Source of the DNA: Thermoproteota archaeon
Lineage (GTDB): Archaea; Korarchaeota; Korarchaeia; Korarchaeales; Korarchaeaceae
NCBI GenBank assembly: GCA_021158805.1
Contig: JAGGTZ010000096.1
Coordinates: forward strand, 1-26,122
Length of the DNA stretch: 26,122 nucleotides
Direction: 5' to 3'
Part shown: positions 13,772 to 22,935 of the stretch, piece after piece
Position numbering within the stretch: the first letter of the stretch is position 1
How the letters are laid out: each line of letters starts with the position of its first letter
The notes under the pieces: generated by a model
Database searches by the model: none
Seen by the model: only the letters and a program-made list of their open reading frames with translations
What the model was told of the DNA's origin: nothing
Program-made: the position numbers and the translations under genes

Positions 13772-15325
13772 ATGGCGCTAATCAGTCATGCTTATGATTG
13801 TGATGTAAGGATCAAGATGGGGAGTGCATCGATGGAAATTTCCCTCTCCAAGGGAGAGATAGAACTGCTGATGAGGCTGTACAAGAAAGGAGGACGATCA
13901 AATTTAGAAGAATTGGGGATAGACAAGAGTAAAGCAGCTGCCTGGGCAGAACTTCTGAGGGAAAGAGGACTCATTGAGGTCCTAGAAAAGCGGGACGAAT
14001 TTCTAGTCCTCACACAGAGAGGTTTGAAGCATTTGGAGGAGGGTCTTCCTGAGGAGAAACTGATAAGGATACTTGAGAGTAAGGGAGGAAAAGCTAATCT
14101 GAATGAACTTAAGGGCTCTATGGAGAATGGCGAACTAAACGTAGCAATAGGTGAAGGTAGGAGGAAGGGGGTTATCCAGCTAGAGAAGTCAAATGGCAGA
14201 GTCACGCTCACCTTAATTAGAAAGGAAGTGCCAGAGAGGGAAATATTGGAAAAAATAGCAAAGGGCTATGTTAGGCCAGAGGAGATAGATAAGGAGGCTT
14301 TCACCGGTCTAAAGAGGAGAGGACTCGTCGATGTAGGAGAGAAAACATTCATCGAACTGTCTCTAACTGAGAGGGGGTGGGCTGCTGCGAGGGGAGAGGT
14401 AAAAATTGTCGAGGAGATAGGAAAGCTCACTAGGGATCTAATACTCTCTGGTGAATGGAGAAAAAGGAAGCTCAAGGTATACAATGTAAAGGCAATGCCC
14501 CCAGTAGTCTATCCAGGTAAGCCCCATCCATACGTCCAATTCTTGGAAGAAGTTAGAGAAATTCTAATAGGAATGGGGTTCATGGAGGTCAAAAGCCCCA
14601 TAGTAGAAGCGGAATTTTGGAACTTCGATATCCTCTTTCAGGCGCAGGACCATCCAGCTAGGGAGGTCCATGATTCCTACCAAGTCGCGTTTCCATCGAC
14701 GGGTGCCGATCTTTCTAATTACATTGAACTAGTTGAGAGGGTGAAGAGGACCCATGAGGACGGATGGAACACCGGCTCTAGGGGATGGGGATATTCTTGG
14801 AGCTTCGACATAGCTAGAAGACTTATCTTAAGGTCCCAAACGACAGCAGCGTCCGCAAGGACCTTAGCGGCTGGTCTCGAGGTACCTAGTAAGATATTTG
14901 CTATAGATAAGGTATTTAGGCCTGAGACTCCTGATAAAACCCATGCAGTTGAGTTTCATCAATGTGAAGGAGTTGTGCTAGCAGAAGATATGAATGTAAG
15001 ACATTTAATGGGCTTTCTAGCTGAATTCGCGAAACAGCTCGGTTTTAAGGAAGTGAAATTTAAGCCAGCATACTTCCCATTCACAGAACCTAGTGTCGAA
15101 GCTTATGTGAAGCATGATCAGCTTGGGTGGATTGAGATAGCAGGCTCAGGTCTCTTTAGACCAGAAATGCTCATTCCAATGGGATATGACTATCCTAAGG
15201 TACAAGCTCTGGCGTGGGGAATAGGGATAGGGAGATTAGCTATGATAAAACTAGATCTCGACGATATAAGAGAACTACACTCGCAAAATCTTGATTACCT
15301 TAGAAAAGCTCCCCTGAGGAGGTGA
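13772..15325 (+). CDS. pheS: Phenylalanyl-tRNA synthetase alpha subunit
   Basis: Catalytic subunit of the heterotetrameric archaeal/eukaryotic-type PheRS, charging tRNA-Phe. The N-terminal third (about 20-215) consists of winged-helix repeats (RERGLIEVLEKRDEF, LKRRGLVDVGEKTFI) used in tRNA contact. The class II core follows with HPYVQFLEEVREILIGMGF (motif 1 region), QAQDHPAREVHDS, motif 2 FRPETPDKTHAVEFHQCEG and motif 3 WGIGIGRLAMI. WIEIAGSGLFRPEM marks the Phe site. 517 residues, normal for the archaeal form. ATG start; pheT follows after 6 nt. Confidence 0.96.
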   Translation: MALISHAYDCDVRIKMGSASMEISLSKGEIELLMRLYKKGGRSNLEELGIDKSKAAAWAELLRERGLIEVLEKRDEFLVLTQRGLKHLEEGLPEEKLIRILESKGGKANLNELKGSMENGELNVAIGEGRRKGVIQLEKSNGRVTLTLIRKEVPEREILEKIAKGYVRPEEIDKEAFTGLKRRGLVDVGEKTFIELSLTERGWAAARGEVKIVEEIGKLTRDLILSGEWRKRKLKVYNVKAMPPVVYPGKPHPYVQFLEEVREILIGMGFMEVKSPIVEAEFWNFDILFQAQDHPAREVHDSYQVAFPSTGADLSNYIELVERVKRTHEDGWNTGSRGWGYSWSFDIARRLILRSQTTAASARTLAAGLEVPSKIFAIDKVFRPETPDKTHAVEFHQCEGVVLAEDMNVRHLMGFLAEFAKQLGFKEVKFKPAYFPFTEPSVEAYVKHDQLGWIEIAGSGLFRPEMLIPMGYDYPKVQALAWGIGIGRLAMIKLDLDDIRELHSQNLDYLRKAPLRR

Positions 15326-15331
15326 ACATTC

Positions 15332-16996
15332 GTGCCAGTAATAAGAGTTAGTAAAGAGGAGTTCTTCAGACTTCTAGGAAAAGAGCTATCAGAGGAAGAG
15401 CTAAAATCTCTCCTAGAAGATACAAAGGTCAACTTAGAGGCCTTCGAGGAAGATGAACTTGAGTTTGAGGTGACTGCAGACAGAATGGACTTAGTGACTA
15501 TAGAAGGGATAGTGAGGACTGTAAAGGGGCTCATAGAAGAAGAAATAGGACTTCCAGAATATCCCTTAGATAGAAAGGAGTTCAAAGTCAGGGTAACTAA
15601 GGCTGTTGCTGAGGTAAGGCCCTATGTAGTAGCTGCAGTGGTAAGGGGAGTAGATCTCAGAACAGAAGATTCGCTGATTTCATTAATAGAGGCGCAAGAG
15701 AAGATCCATGAGACTCTAGGGAGGAAAAGAAAGAGGGTGTCCATAGGACTTCATGACTTCTCGAAGGTGGTCCCACCAATCACATATGATGCCAAACCAT
15801 CAGATGAAGTCGTCTTCACCCCACTAGGTGAAATAATGGAGATGACCGCAAGGGAAATCCTAGAACAGACGGAGAAGGGAAGAGAATATGCTCATATCAT
15901 CAGAAATCCAAAGGAGTTAGTTCCTCTGATATTAGACTCACGAGGAGAAGTATTAAGCATGCCACCTATAATAAACTCAGAGCTAACTAGGCTGACTCCC
16001 GGTATAAGGGACTTGTTCATTGATGTAACGGGAACGGATCTCAGAGCGATCTCCTATACGCTGGAGATAATAGTAGCTGCTTTGGCTGAGAGGGGAGGGC
16101 GAATATCTACTCTAGAGATAGAATATCCCGATGGAACGCTGCTTGAGACTCCTAGACCTGAACCAAGTGAGATGGTTGTAGAGGTGGATTTCGTAAGGAG
16201 GATGGTAGGCACTTCCCTTTCTATTGATGAAATAATGCATCAGCTTGAGAGATCTAGGCTAGGCGCTCAAAAATTATCTGAGGGCCTGATAAAGGTCCTT
16301 ATACCCGGGTTCAGGGCAGACTTCCTGCATCCAGTTGATGTCGCAGAGGAGGTAGCTATAAGCTATGGCCTAAATAACCTCGGATACGGGTTACCAGAGA
16401 ATGTGATGACTGTAGGCAGAAGACATCCTAGAGAAGCGTTATCTAGCCTCTTCAGGACTCTGATGATAGGGTTGGGCTATCAAGAAGTTCTGAACTATAT
16501 AATGACAAGCAAGGAATTCCTATTCAATTCAGTAGGGAGGGATGAAAGGCCAGTAGTCGAGGTAGCTAATCCTATATCTGAAAGTTATAGTGTACTCAGG
16601 GATAGCCTCCTCCCCGGTTTACTTCACTTCCTCGCAGCTAATACTCACTCTCAGTATCCACAAAAGATATTCGAAATAGGAGATGTGGTTATAATTGACG
16701 AGAACTACGAAACTAAGGCTAGAGACGAGAGGAGGCTTGGAGCTGTATACGCGGACTATTCAGTTGGTTTTGAAGATGCTTATTCCCACCTAAAGGCACT
16801 TTCAGATAACCTATCCCTCGATATAAAGCTGGAAGAGTGCGAGGAGAGGCCGTTCATAAGTGGTAGATGTGCTAAGATCAACAGCCCCAAAGGGGAGTTA
16901 GGCATCATAGGGGAGATAGATCCCTCCGTCCTACTGCGGCTAGGTATCACGGTTCCAGTTGTAGCATTCGAGTTGAAATTGCAAGCGTTAGAGTAA
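15332..16996 (+). CDS. pheT: Phenylalanyl-tRNA synthetase beta subunit
   Basis: Structural subunit of archaeal PheRS, including B1-B5-like parts and the B3/4 editing domain that clears Tyr-tRNA-Phe. Supporting motifs: EVTADRMDLVTIEGIVRTV near the N-terminus, PYVVAAVVRGV, IGLHDFSKV, PPIINSELTRLTPGIRDLFIDVTGTD (B3/4 region), and the catalytic-like module with NPISESYSVLRDSLLPGLL and KIFEIGDVV. 554 residues, typical of the shorter archaeal type. Starts at GTG behind GAGGTGA from the end of pheS. It ends 111 nt before the convergent M42 gene. Confidence 0.96.
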   Translation: MPVIRVSKEEFFRLLGKELSEEELKSLLEDTKVNLEAFEEDELEFEVTADRMDLVTIEGIVRTVKGLIEEEIGLPEYPLDRKEFKVRVTKAVAEVRPYVVAAVVRGVDLRTEDSLISLIEAQEKIHETLGRKRKRVSIGLHDFSKVVPPITYDAKPSDEVVFTPLGEIMEMTAREILEQTEKGREYAHIIRNPKELVPLILDSRGEVLSMPPIINSELTRLTPGIRDLFIDVTGTDLRAISYTLEIIVAALAERGGRISTLEIEYPDGTLLETPRPEPSEMVVEVDFVRRMVGTSLSIDEIMHQLERSRLGAQKLSEGLIKVLIPGFRADFLHPVDVAEEVAISYGLNNLGYGLPENVMTVGRRHPREALSSLFRTLMIGLGYQEVLNYIMTSKEFLFNSVGRDERPVVEVANPISESYSVLRDSLLPGLLHFLAANTHSQYPQKIFEIGDVVIIDENYETKARDERRLGAVYADYSVGFEDAYSHLKALSDNLSLDIKLEECEERPFISGRCAKINSPKGELGIIGEIDPSVLLRLGITVPVVAFELKLQALE

Positions 16997-17107
16997 TGGA
17001 ACTTTATCCATACTTTTCTACTTCTCCGCTGATAACCCATTACTTAACAGAACTGTTCAAGTTCCAGCCTATCTGGATTCTCCTTGGTCTACTGAGTGAA
17101 AGCTAAC

Positions 17108-18181
17108 TTATAGCCTCTTCACGAATCTAAATAGAAGCTCCCCTCCCCACCATACATCCCTTAGATTTATGACCTCTACAGGACTATGCATGTTTCTCAA
17201 TGGTATCGAGACCAAGCCAGTCTTTATCCCTCCTCTAGCTACTTGGATAGCCCATGTATCAGTTCCACGCCCTCTATAATCAGGTTCTATCTGATACGGT
17301 ATTTTGAACTCTCTCGCAACTCCCTCCAACGTATTTACCACTTCCCAGTGGTATATCGGCCCCTTACTGATCACAGGGCCCTTTCCCGCCTTGATAACGA
17401 ATTCTTCTGGAAGGCGTGGCTGTCTAGCAAAGGTAGCATCTACGGCCACGGCTATGTCCGGTTTTATCCTGTAGGCCGTCATCTCAGCACCCCTTAACCC
17501 GATCTCCTCCTGTATTGTCGCTACGACGTGAACTTCAGCATCTACTTCATCTCTATGCTCCCATATCTTTTTCTGGGCCACAAGAATCGTTGTTACACCA
17601 GCCCCATCATCGAGACCTGGTGATGTAAAGTAATCTCCAAAGAGATCACATGGATCGTAGTCTGGGACCCCATACACGCCAGGTTTTATACCGAGGGATT
17701 CAATCTCCTCCTTGTTACTGGCACCAACATCAATCGTTAGATCTCTCATCTCTAGTTTCTTCTCTCCAAGCTCCTTGTATGTCTTAAAGATGTGAGGGGG
17801 TAAGGTATTCACAATACCCTTCACTTCCCCTTTCTCAGTAAGAAGCCTTACTCTCATTCCATAAACCACTCTTGGATCCCATCCAACTCCCTCGAACTTC
17901 AAGAACCCATCCTCTGTGATGTCCTTCACTATTATTCCCAGCTGATCTATATGGGCCGCGAACATTACTACGGGTTTACCTCCGGGATTTATCACGGCCT
18001 CTGAATTTCCCCAGTTATCTACTTTGAAGATATCGCTGAAGGGTTCCATTAAATCTCTGAGTAGAGGTAGGGCCATATACTCTATTCCCGTAACTCTAGG
18101 GGTCCTAACTATCTTTACAAGGGTTTCCCTAACGAATTCGATTCCTACATCGTCCAATTGATCACCAATGGAGATACCCAT
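17108..18181 (-). CDS. M42 family metalloaminopeptidase (TET-like)
   Basis: Dinuclear-metal aminopeptidase of family M42, usually a dodecameric tetrahedral particle that trims peptides from the proteasome. All metal and catalytic residues are visible: His77 and Asp79 in AAHIDQLG, Asp191 in GLDDGAG, Glu225/Glu226 in QEEIGLRGA, Asp248 in VDATFA and His332 in RNMHSPVE. 357 residues, normal. There is no obvious ribosome binding site before the ATG at 18181. An in-frame TTG at residue 9 preceded by GGTGA is an alternative start. Divergent from enolase by only 34 bp. Specificity (Leu, Glu or Lys preference) cannot be told. Confidence 0.93.
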   Translation of the reverse strand: MGISIGDQLDDVGIEFVRETLVKIVRTPRVTGIEYMALPLLRDLMEPFSDIFKVDNWGNSEAVINPGGKPVVMFAAHIDQLGIIVKDITEDGFLKFEGVGWDPRVVYGMRVRLLTEKGEVKGIVNTLPPHIFKTYKELGEKKLEMRDLTIDVGASNKEEIESLGIKPGVYGVPDYDPCDLFGDYFTSPGLDDGAGVTTILVAQKKIWEHRDEVDAEVHVVATIQEEIGLRGAEMTAYRIKPDIAVAVDATFARQPRLPEEFVIKAGKGPVISKGPIYHWEVVNTLEGVAREFKIPYQIEPDYRGRGTDTWAIQVARGGIKTGLVSIPLRNMHSPVEVINLRDVWWGGELLFRFVKRL

Positions 18182-18190
18182 TTTAAGTTT
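18181..18190 (+). promoter_or_regulatory. TATA-like box of enolase
   Basis: TTTTAAGTTT lies 26-35 nt before the enolase ATG (18216) and overlaps the start of the divergent M42 gene. It gives a very short leader, with GGGGA as possible ribosome binding site. Confidence 0.4.
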
Positions 18191-18215
18191 GAAAAAGCCA
18201 TCGTTCTAGGGGACC

Positions 18216-19496
18216 ATGTCATTTAGGATAAGAGACATCAGAGCTAGGCAAATCCTAGACTCTAGGGGTAATCCTACGTTAGAGGTGATAACCTCGCTGG
18301 AGGGTGGTGGAACTGGAAGCTTCTCTGTCCCATCCGGCGCCTCAAAAGGGGAGAAAGAGGCGATAGAACTCAGGGATGGTGGAAAGTTTCTGAAGGGGAA
18401 AGGTGTTCTAAGGGCGATTAGAAATGTAAACGAAGTGATCAGACCTGCATTAGTCGGTAAGAGCGCTCTAAGACAGCATGAAATAGATAGCATTATGCTA
18501 GAAATAGATGGAACATCAAATAAGAGCAGGCTTGGAGCAAATGCCATCTTAGGTGTGTCGGTATCTGTAGCTAAAGCGGCATCTAACCAGCTTGGACTGC
18601 CCATCTATAGATACATAGGAGGTGTTAATGCGAAATTAATGCCTGTACCGTTCATGAATATCATAAATGGTGGTGCTCACGCGGGAAATGATCTGGCTAT
18701 TCAGGAGTTTATGATAGTTCCCAGTAATTTCAGGAGATTTAAGGAGGCTCTTTTTGCGGGTGTTGAGGTCTATATGACGTTAAGAGACCTACTAAAAGGG
18801 AAGTATGGGAGGACCTCAATAAACGTAGGAGATGAAGGGGGATTTGCTCCTCCGATGAAGGAGACCGAGGAAGCTATAGAATATCTGATTAAGTCGATCG
18901 AAGAGTCTGGATATGGGGGAAAGATATTCGTGGCTCTAGATTGTGCTGCCAATAGCTTTTATGACGAGAAAATTGAGAAGTATAAGATAGATGGTAAGGA
19001 ACTGGGTCCTGCAGACCTCATAGATTTCTATTTAGAACTCATTTCTAAGTATCCTATAGTCAGCATAGAAGACCCCTTCTACGAGGGAGACTGGGACTCA
19101 TTAGTAGAGTTCACTAAGGAGCTTGGAAATAAGGTACAGATAGTTGGTGATGATTTCTTCGTCTCTAACCCAGATCTCCTGAGAAAAGGGATCGAACTCG
19201 GGGCAGCGAATGCACTCCTACTTAAAGTGAATCAAATAGGGACCCTTACAGAGGCCCTTAGCTCAGCAGACTTAGCCTTCCGAAATGGATACTCTGTAAT
19301 GGTTAGTCATAGATCAGGGGAAACAATAGACGAATTCATAGCAGATCTCTCGGTAGCGTTGAACTCAGGCCAGATAAAGGCAGGTGCCCCAGCCAGGGGG
19401 GAGAGAATATCAAAATATAATAGACTGTTGGAAATAGAGGAAGAACTTGGTTCCATGGCCGAATTTATTCCTCTGAGTTCTCAGCTAGGTATTTAA
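18216..19496 (+). CDS. eno: Enolase
   Basis: Interconverts 2-phosphoglycerate and phosphoenolpyruvate in glycolysis/gluconeogenesis; Mg-dependent, cytosolic. N-terminal ARQILDSRGNPTLEV; substrate loop SVPSGASKGEKEA; GGAHAGNDLAIQEFM; metal-binding blocks ALDCAAN, SIEDPF and VGDDFF; catalytic lysine in LLKVNQIGTLTEAL; SHRSGET; and KAGAPARGER at the end. 426 residues, full length. DDFFVSNP replaces the usual DDLFVTN, a conservative change. The last 32 bases overlap the convergent CCA-adding enzyme gene. Confidence 0.97.
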   Translation: MSFRIRDIRARQILDSRGNPTLEVITSLEGGGTGSFSVPSGASKGEKEAIELRDGGKFLKGKGVLRAIRNVNEVIRPALVGKSALRQHEIDSIMLEIDGTSNKSRLGANAILGVSVSVAKAASNQLGLPIYRYIGGVNAKLMPVPFMNIINGGAHAGNDLAIQEFMIVPSNFRRFKEALFAGVEVYMTLRDLLKGKYGRTSINVGDEGGFAPPMKETEEAIEYLIKSIEESGYGGKIFVALDCAANSFYDEKIEKYKIDGKELGPADLIDFYLELISKYPIVSIEDPFYEGDWDSLVEFTKELGNKVQIVGDDFFVSNPDLLRKGIELGAANALLLKVNQIGTLTEALSSADLAFRNGYSVMVSHRSGETIDEFIADLSVALNSGQIKAGAPARGERISKYNRLLEIEEELGSMAEFIPLSSQLGI

Positions 19497-20922
19497 CGAA
19501 GAACTCCTCTTTCTTTATTTCTCTCCAGATCTCATTCAGGACCCATTGTGGTAGGAGAGACATCTCATTTTCAGTTATTAGCTTGAATGTTCTCCCTCTA
19601 AGATATGTTGGAAGGCGATTTCTCTTCACTAGCTCGCTTATAAGTAAACTCACCTCGTTAAATCTCCTCTTCCTATAGACGAACCACCTCTCTCCTTCAA
19701 TGTAAGGACCACCAAGTAACTCATCCGAGCCTAAATACTTCTTCAAGAAGCTGGATTCCTCCTTATGCCCTACAGGTGGCCCTACTTTCTTCTCTAACAT
19801 TGGAATTCTCGAATAGTGGATCTCAGTAGCTATGAACACAGTAGAAGACTCATCGGTCCACCCTGATGACCATATGGGAGAGAAGCCATGCTTCTCCAAC
19901 TCTTCATGGATTACTCTGGCCGCTCTCTTTGCTTGAGACCAAAGAACTTCTTTTCCAAGACCTTCTAGTCCCTCGAATCCGAGGACAACTAAATGAGTTC
20001 CCCTAGAATTCAACTCATCTATTACAGAAGGTAGCTTTACCTTCTCAGCCTTAATTCCAACAACTCCTCTCTTAAAAAATTCTATATCTGGGCTTTTAAG
20101 GAAGGCCCTCGATGCAGCTTTAAACCTATTAAACTGAGTCTGAGACAATGCAGCAGCTACATTACGCAGTGGATCAATGGGATCTATGACTACCAGTGGG
20201 CTATTTTCAAATAGCCTAAGGGCCATTTCTCTGATCTGGGTCCCCTCTATATCTATATATACAGGAGGAGTCCAAGACGCAGCATTCCTTATCACTTCTA
20301 GGAAATTTCCGTAGTAAATTACTAGGAGTTCACATAGGTATCCGCTAAAACCCTCGGTCTTTATCTCAGCACCATAAGCCCCTATAGATTTGATGAATGC
20401 CTTGAGTAGCCTAACCTCTGACGTCACCCTATCTCCGAGCTTCGATTTCACGTACTTCGTATGAAGGGGGGTTCTATCTACAGCGCTGAGAATTCTTTCT
20501 CCAGGCCTTATCTTGTAGGCAGGTACAAGATCTATTTCAAAATCACCCATCTTCACTATCACATAGGGGTGTTCAGCGTAATTTTGCTCAAAGTTCTCCC
20601 CGAAGGCCTTACTAGCTATCTCCCTAATCAACTCTCCTAGAACAAGTTTATCTCCAACCTGCTTAGGGAATAGAACAAATATGTCTAGCTCATTATTCCC
20701 AGGCAGCCAGGTATCTCTAACTGCAGAGCCGACTGGAACTACCTCTGCGTCTAGATTAAGGTCATTTACAGCTGACTCCACCCTGCTCAGTGATTGTTCT
20801 AAAACGGACCTAAGCTCCTCCCTCTCCTCCTCAGAGGGAGTTACCAACCTAAGTGCTTTTTCAATCACATCTTCTATAGAATCATTCGATGGTAGCATGC
20901 CTCTTGGCAAGATCCTCCTCAC
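19465..20922 (-). CDS. cca: Archaeal CCA-adding enzyme (tRNA nucleotidyltransferase)
   Basis: Class I nucleotidyltransferase that adds or repairs the 3' CCA of tRNAs. The catalytic signature is VGSAVRDTWLPGNNELDIF, with Glu78 and Asp80 as metal ligands and a third acidic residue in GDFEIDLVPAYKI; then YVKSKLGDRVTSEVRLLKAF and GFSGYLCELLVIYYG. 485 residues, slightly longer than the common 440-460. Consistent with need: tRNA-Val in this window lacks an encoded CCA. The start is uncertain: GTG 20922 overlaps the preceding hexuloisomerase gene by 41 bases, and an in-frame ATG at 20898 is an alternative. Confidence 0.95.
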   Translation of the reverse strand: MRRILPRGMLPSNDSIEDVIEKALRLVTPSEEEREELRSVLEQSLSRVESAVNDLNLDAEVVPVGSAVRDTWLPGNNELDIFVLFPKQVGDKLVLGELIREIASKAFGENFEQNYAEHPYVIVKMGDFEIDLVPAYKIRPGERILSAVDRTPLHTKYVKSKLGDRVTSEVRLLKAFIKSIGAYGAEIKTEGFSGYLCELLVIYYGNFLEVIRNAASWTPPVYIDIEGTQIREMALRLFENSPLVVIDPIDPLRNVAAALSQTQFNRFKAASRAFLKSPDIEFFKRGVVGIKAEKVKLPSVIDELNSRGTHLVVLGFEGLEGLGKEVLWSQAKRAARVIHEELEKHGFSPIWSSGWTDESSTVFIATEIHYSRIPMLEKKVGPPVGHKEESSFLKKYLGSDELLGGPYIEGERWFVYRKRRFNEVSLLISELVKRNRLPTYLRGRTFKLITENEMSLLPQWVLNEIWREIKKEEFFVKYLAENSEE

Positions 20923-21418
20923 TCTTCCCTAACAGCTCCACCAGCTCTGCTATTAAAGCATCGAAGTAGATCATACTGCTTAATTCGAAGAGAGTTCCTA
21001 AGGGCGTTAGAGGCTCATGTATTCCTAGAATCTGTCTAGTGAAGTAATCTCTACTGTTATTCTTTGGTAGAACTCGGCCACCGATCCTGACTACTAAATC
21101 AGCTAGTTGGCCCAAACTTGACTCGGGAAAACTGGTAACTGCAACTACACTAGCACCAGCTTCTTTGGCTACTTGGGCAGCTGAGAGGGGATATTTAGTC
21201 TCACCAGAACCGCTGACGACCACTACCAAATCTCCAGGATCAACGGAGGGCGTTACAGTCTCTCCTATGACATATACGTTAAATCCTACATGCATTAGCC
21301 TCATGGCGAATGCTCTAGCAACTAGACCCGATCTGCCGGCTCCTACAACGAAGATCTTACCCTCGCCTAAAGTCCTTAGGAGGAACTTTATGAACATATT
21401 TGTTGATTCTTCGTCCAC
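20882..21418 (-). CDS. hxlB: 6-phospho-3-hexuloisomerase (SIS domain)
   Basis: SIS-fold isomerase converting 3-hexulose 6-phosphate and fructose 6-phosphate. In archaea, together with hexulose-phosphate synthase, it supplies ribulose 5-phosphate for nucleotides by the reverse RuMP route. Motifs: KIFVVGAGRSGLVARAFAMR, GETVTPSV, SGSGET (69-74), PLGTLFE and the C-terminal RHATIE. From GTG 21418 it gives 178 residues, but the same frame stays open for 22 more codons (to a TAG at 21485-21487) that read like the family's usual N-terminal helix (IKDKVDKLLEIIRENLSEV) yet contain no ATG, GTG or TTG. The synthase partner is not in the window. Operon with cca. Confidence 0.9.
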   Translation of the reverse strand: MDEESTNMFIKFLLRTLGEGKIFVVGAGRSGLVARAFAMRLMHVGFNVYVIGETVTPSVDPGDLVVVVSGSGETKYPLSAAQVAKEAGASVVAVTSFPESSLGQLADLVVRIGGRVLPKNNSRDYFTRQILGIHEPLTPLGTLFELSSMIYFDALIAELVELLGKSEEDLAKRHATIE

Positions 21419-21529
21419 TTCGGAAAGATTTTCCCTTATTATCTCTAATAACTTATCAACCTTGTCCTTGATTGGCGTTGCTACCTACCCCCAATATTTG
21501 CCCAACTCTATTCTTTAACAAATTAACTA

Positions 21530-22234
21530 ATGGGACTATCTTTTATTATAGGCCACCTACACTCATACAGAGCGCTAATGGATGTTAGCTCCAATGAGGG
21601 TCGGCCTAAAAGAGCCCTTAAATCATTATCAAGAATAATAGATGGATTCGAAGAGTTACTAGACAGCATAAAGACTATCGCGGAGATAAGTAAGATGAGT
21701 GAGGTCGCTAGGAGGTATGCTGTAACCAACTCATTCGATAGCCTCCTTACAATGCTAGGCGTTCTGATGGGGAGTTTCATTTCTGGATTGAAGGAGCCCA
21801 GTACTATAGCTAACACCATACTGGGAGGAGCAGTGGCAATATTGATCTCAGGCACAATTGGCACATACTTAACAGAAAGAGCTGAGAGGGCTTCTAGGAT
21901 AAAAGAATTAGAAGGTGCTGTCTTGATGGAATTAGATAAAACTCTAGTAGGGAGAGCTGAAAGCATATCAGCTGTAATGGTGGCTTTAGTTAGTGGAGCA
22001 GTACCTTTCCTCATCATGATCATCATACTAGCTCCGTTCTACCTTAGCGTCCAAGGGCTGATCAGTACATTTGATTCCTATATCATATCAATGATAGAAG
22101 CGCTCTCAATATTATTCCTGCTTGGAGCATTCTTGGGCTCCCTGTCGGGCGAGAATAAACTTCTCTATGGAGCAATACTCGTCGGCATGGGTGTGCTCAT
22201 AGTAGTGGTGATGATGTGGCTGGGGATAAGATAA
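21530..22234 (+). CDS. VIT1/CCC1-like membrane protein
   Basis: About five membrane helices: roughly 70-90, 94-112, 147-172, 185-203 and 210-232. RRYAVTNSFDSLLTMLGVLMG resembles the (N)xFDG start of VIT1/CCC1-type iron/manganese transporters, and GTIGTYLTERAERASRIKELEG resembles the following helix with acidic residues, where family members carry metal-binding glutamates. A divalent metal carrier is the best guess, but FDS replaces FDG. The first 60 residues are a soluble helical part. The start is uncertain: ATG 21530 lacks a ribosome binding site, and an ATG at 21578 is possible. It overlaps truA by 19 bases. Confidence 0.65.
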   Translation: MGLSFIIGHLHSYRALMDVSSNEGRPKRALKSLSRIIDGFEELLDSIKTIAEISKMSEVARRYAVTNSFDSLLTMLGVLMGSFISGLKEPSTIANTILGGAVAILISGTIGTYLTERAERASRIKELEGAVLMELDKTLVGRAESISAVMVALVSGAVPFLIMIIILAPFYLSVQGLISTFDSYIISMIEALSILFLLGAFLGSLSGENKLLYGAILVGMGVLIVVVMMWLGIR

Positions 22235-22935
22235 TCGCTCTAAGGCTGGCTTACTTGGGTTGGGAGTACCATGGCATAGTCAAGCAGCCGGGTCTTAGGA
22301 CGATACAGCAAGAGCTAGAAAAAGCTCTACTAGAGCAAGGAGTTAAAGCTAAGCTTAGATTTACCTCTAGGACCGATAAGGGGGTCTCAGCTATTGATAA
22401 TGTAGCAATCTTCAGAGGACCAAAACCGACAATTTCGCGACTAAATTCTTCTTTACCCGATGATATAACGGTATGGGCGGTCTCCGCCATAGATAAGCCT
22501 GTTGCTCCACTCAAAAAGACCTACCTCTACGTTATTCCCTTCAAAGTAGATGTTAATCGTCTAACTAATGAAATAGCTAGATCTTTCAGGGAAGCTAGAC
22601 TTTGCAAAGAAGGAAAGGCACCCTTACCCGATCAATATAGGGTTGAGAGGGCTAATGGCTATACTAAAGTCTTCATAAGCGGGAGGTCCTTCTGTTGGCA
22701 GATGATCAGGCGAATTATAGGATTTGCCCTGAGCCATGCTATTGGAATTAAGATGGACCTGGCACCGCCGGAACCTCTCGTCCTAATCAAAACGGAACTA
22801 CCAATCAAATGGGAAGAATTTTACTATAAAAAACTTATAAGGATAAAGAATTTTCTAGAGAAGGAATCTTGGAGGTGGGTTATGAGACTAGAGCTCATAG
22901 CTGCACTAGATGCGGTCATCTCTTTAGAGCAATAA
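22216..22935 (+). CDS. truA: tRNA pseudouridine synthase TruA
   Basis: Makes pseudouridine in the anticodon arm region (positions 38-40 in characterised relatives). The catalytic aspartate is Asp54 in FTSRTDKGVSAI, the counterpart of GRTDAGVHA. Also seen: LRLAYLGWEYHGIVKQPG at the N-terminus, LNSSLPDDITVWAV, and GRSFCWQMIRRIIG (usually GxxFLxxMVRxxxG) near the C-terminus. 239 residues, slightly short but normal for archaea. GTG start inside the end of the preceding membrane-protein gene. The last 20 bases overlap the convergent 92-residue gene. Confidence 0.93.
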   Translation: MAGDKIIALRLAYLGWEYHGIVKQPGLRTIQQELEKALLEQGVKAKLRFTSRTDKGVSAIDNVAIFRGPKPTISRLNSSLPDDITVWAVSAIDKPVAPLKKTYLYVIPFKVDVNRLTNEIARSFREARLCKEGKAPLPDQYRVERANGYTKVFISGRSFCWQMIRRIIGFALSHAIGIKMDLAPPEPLVLIKTELPIKWEEFYYKKLIRIKNFLEKESWRWVMRLELIAALDAVISLEQ

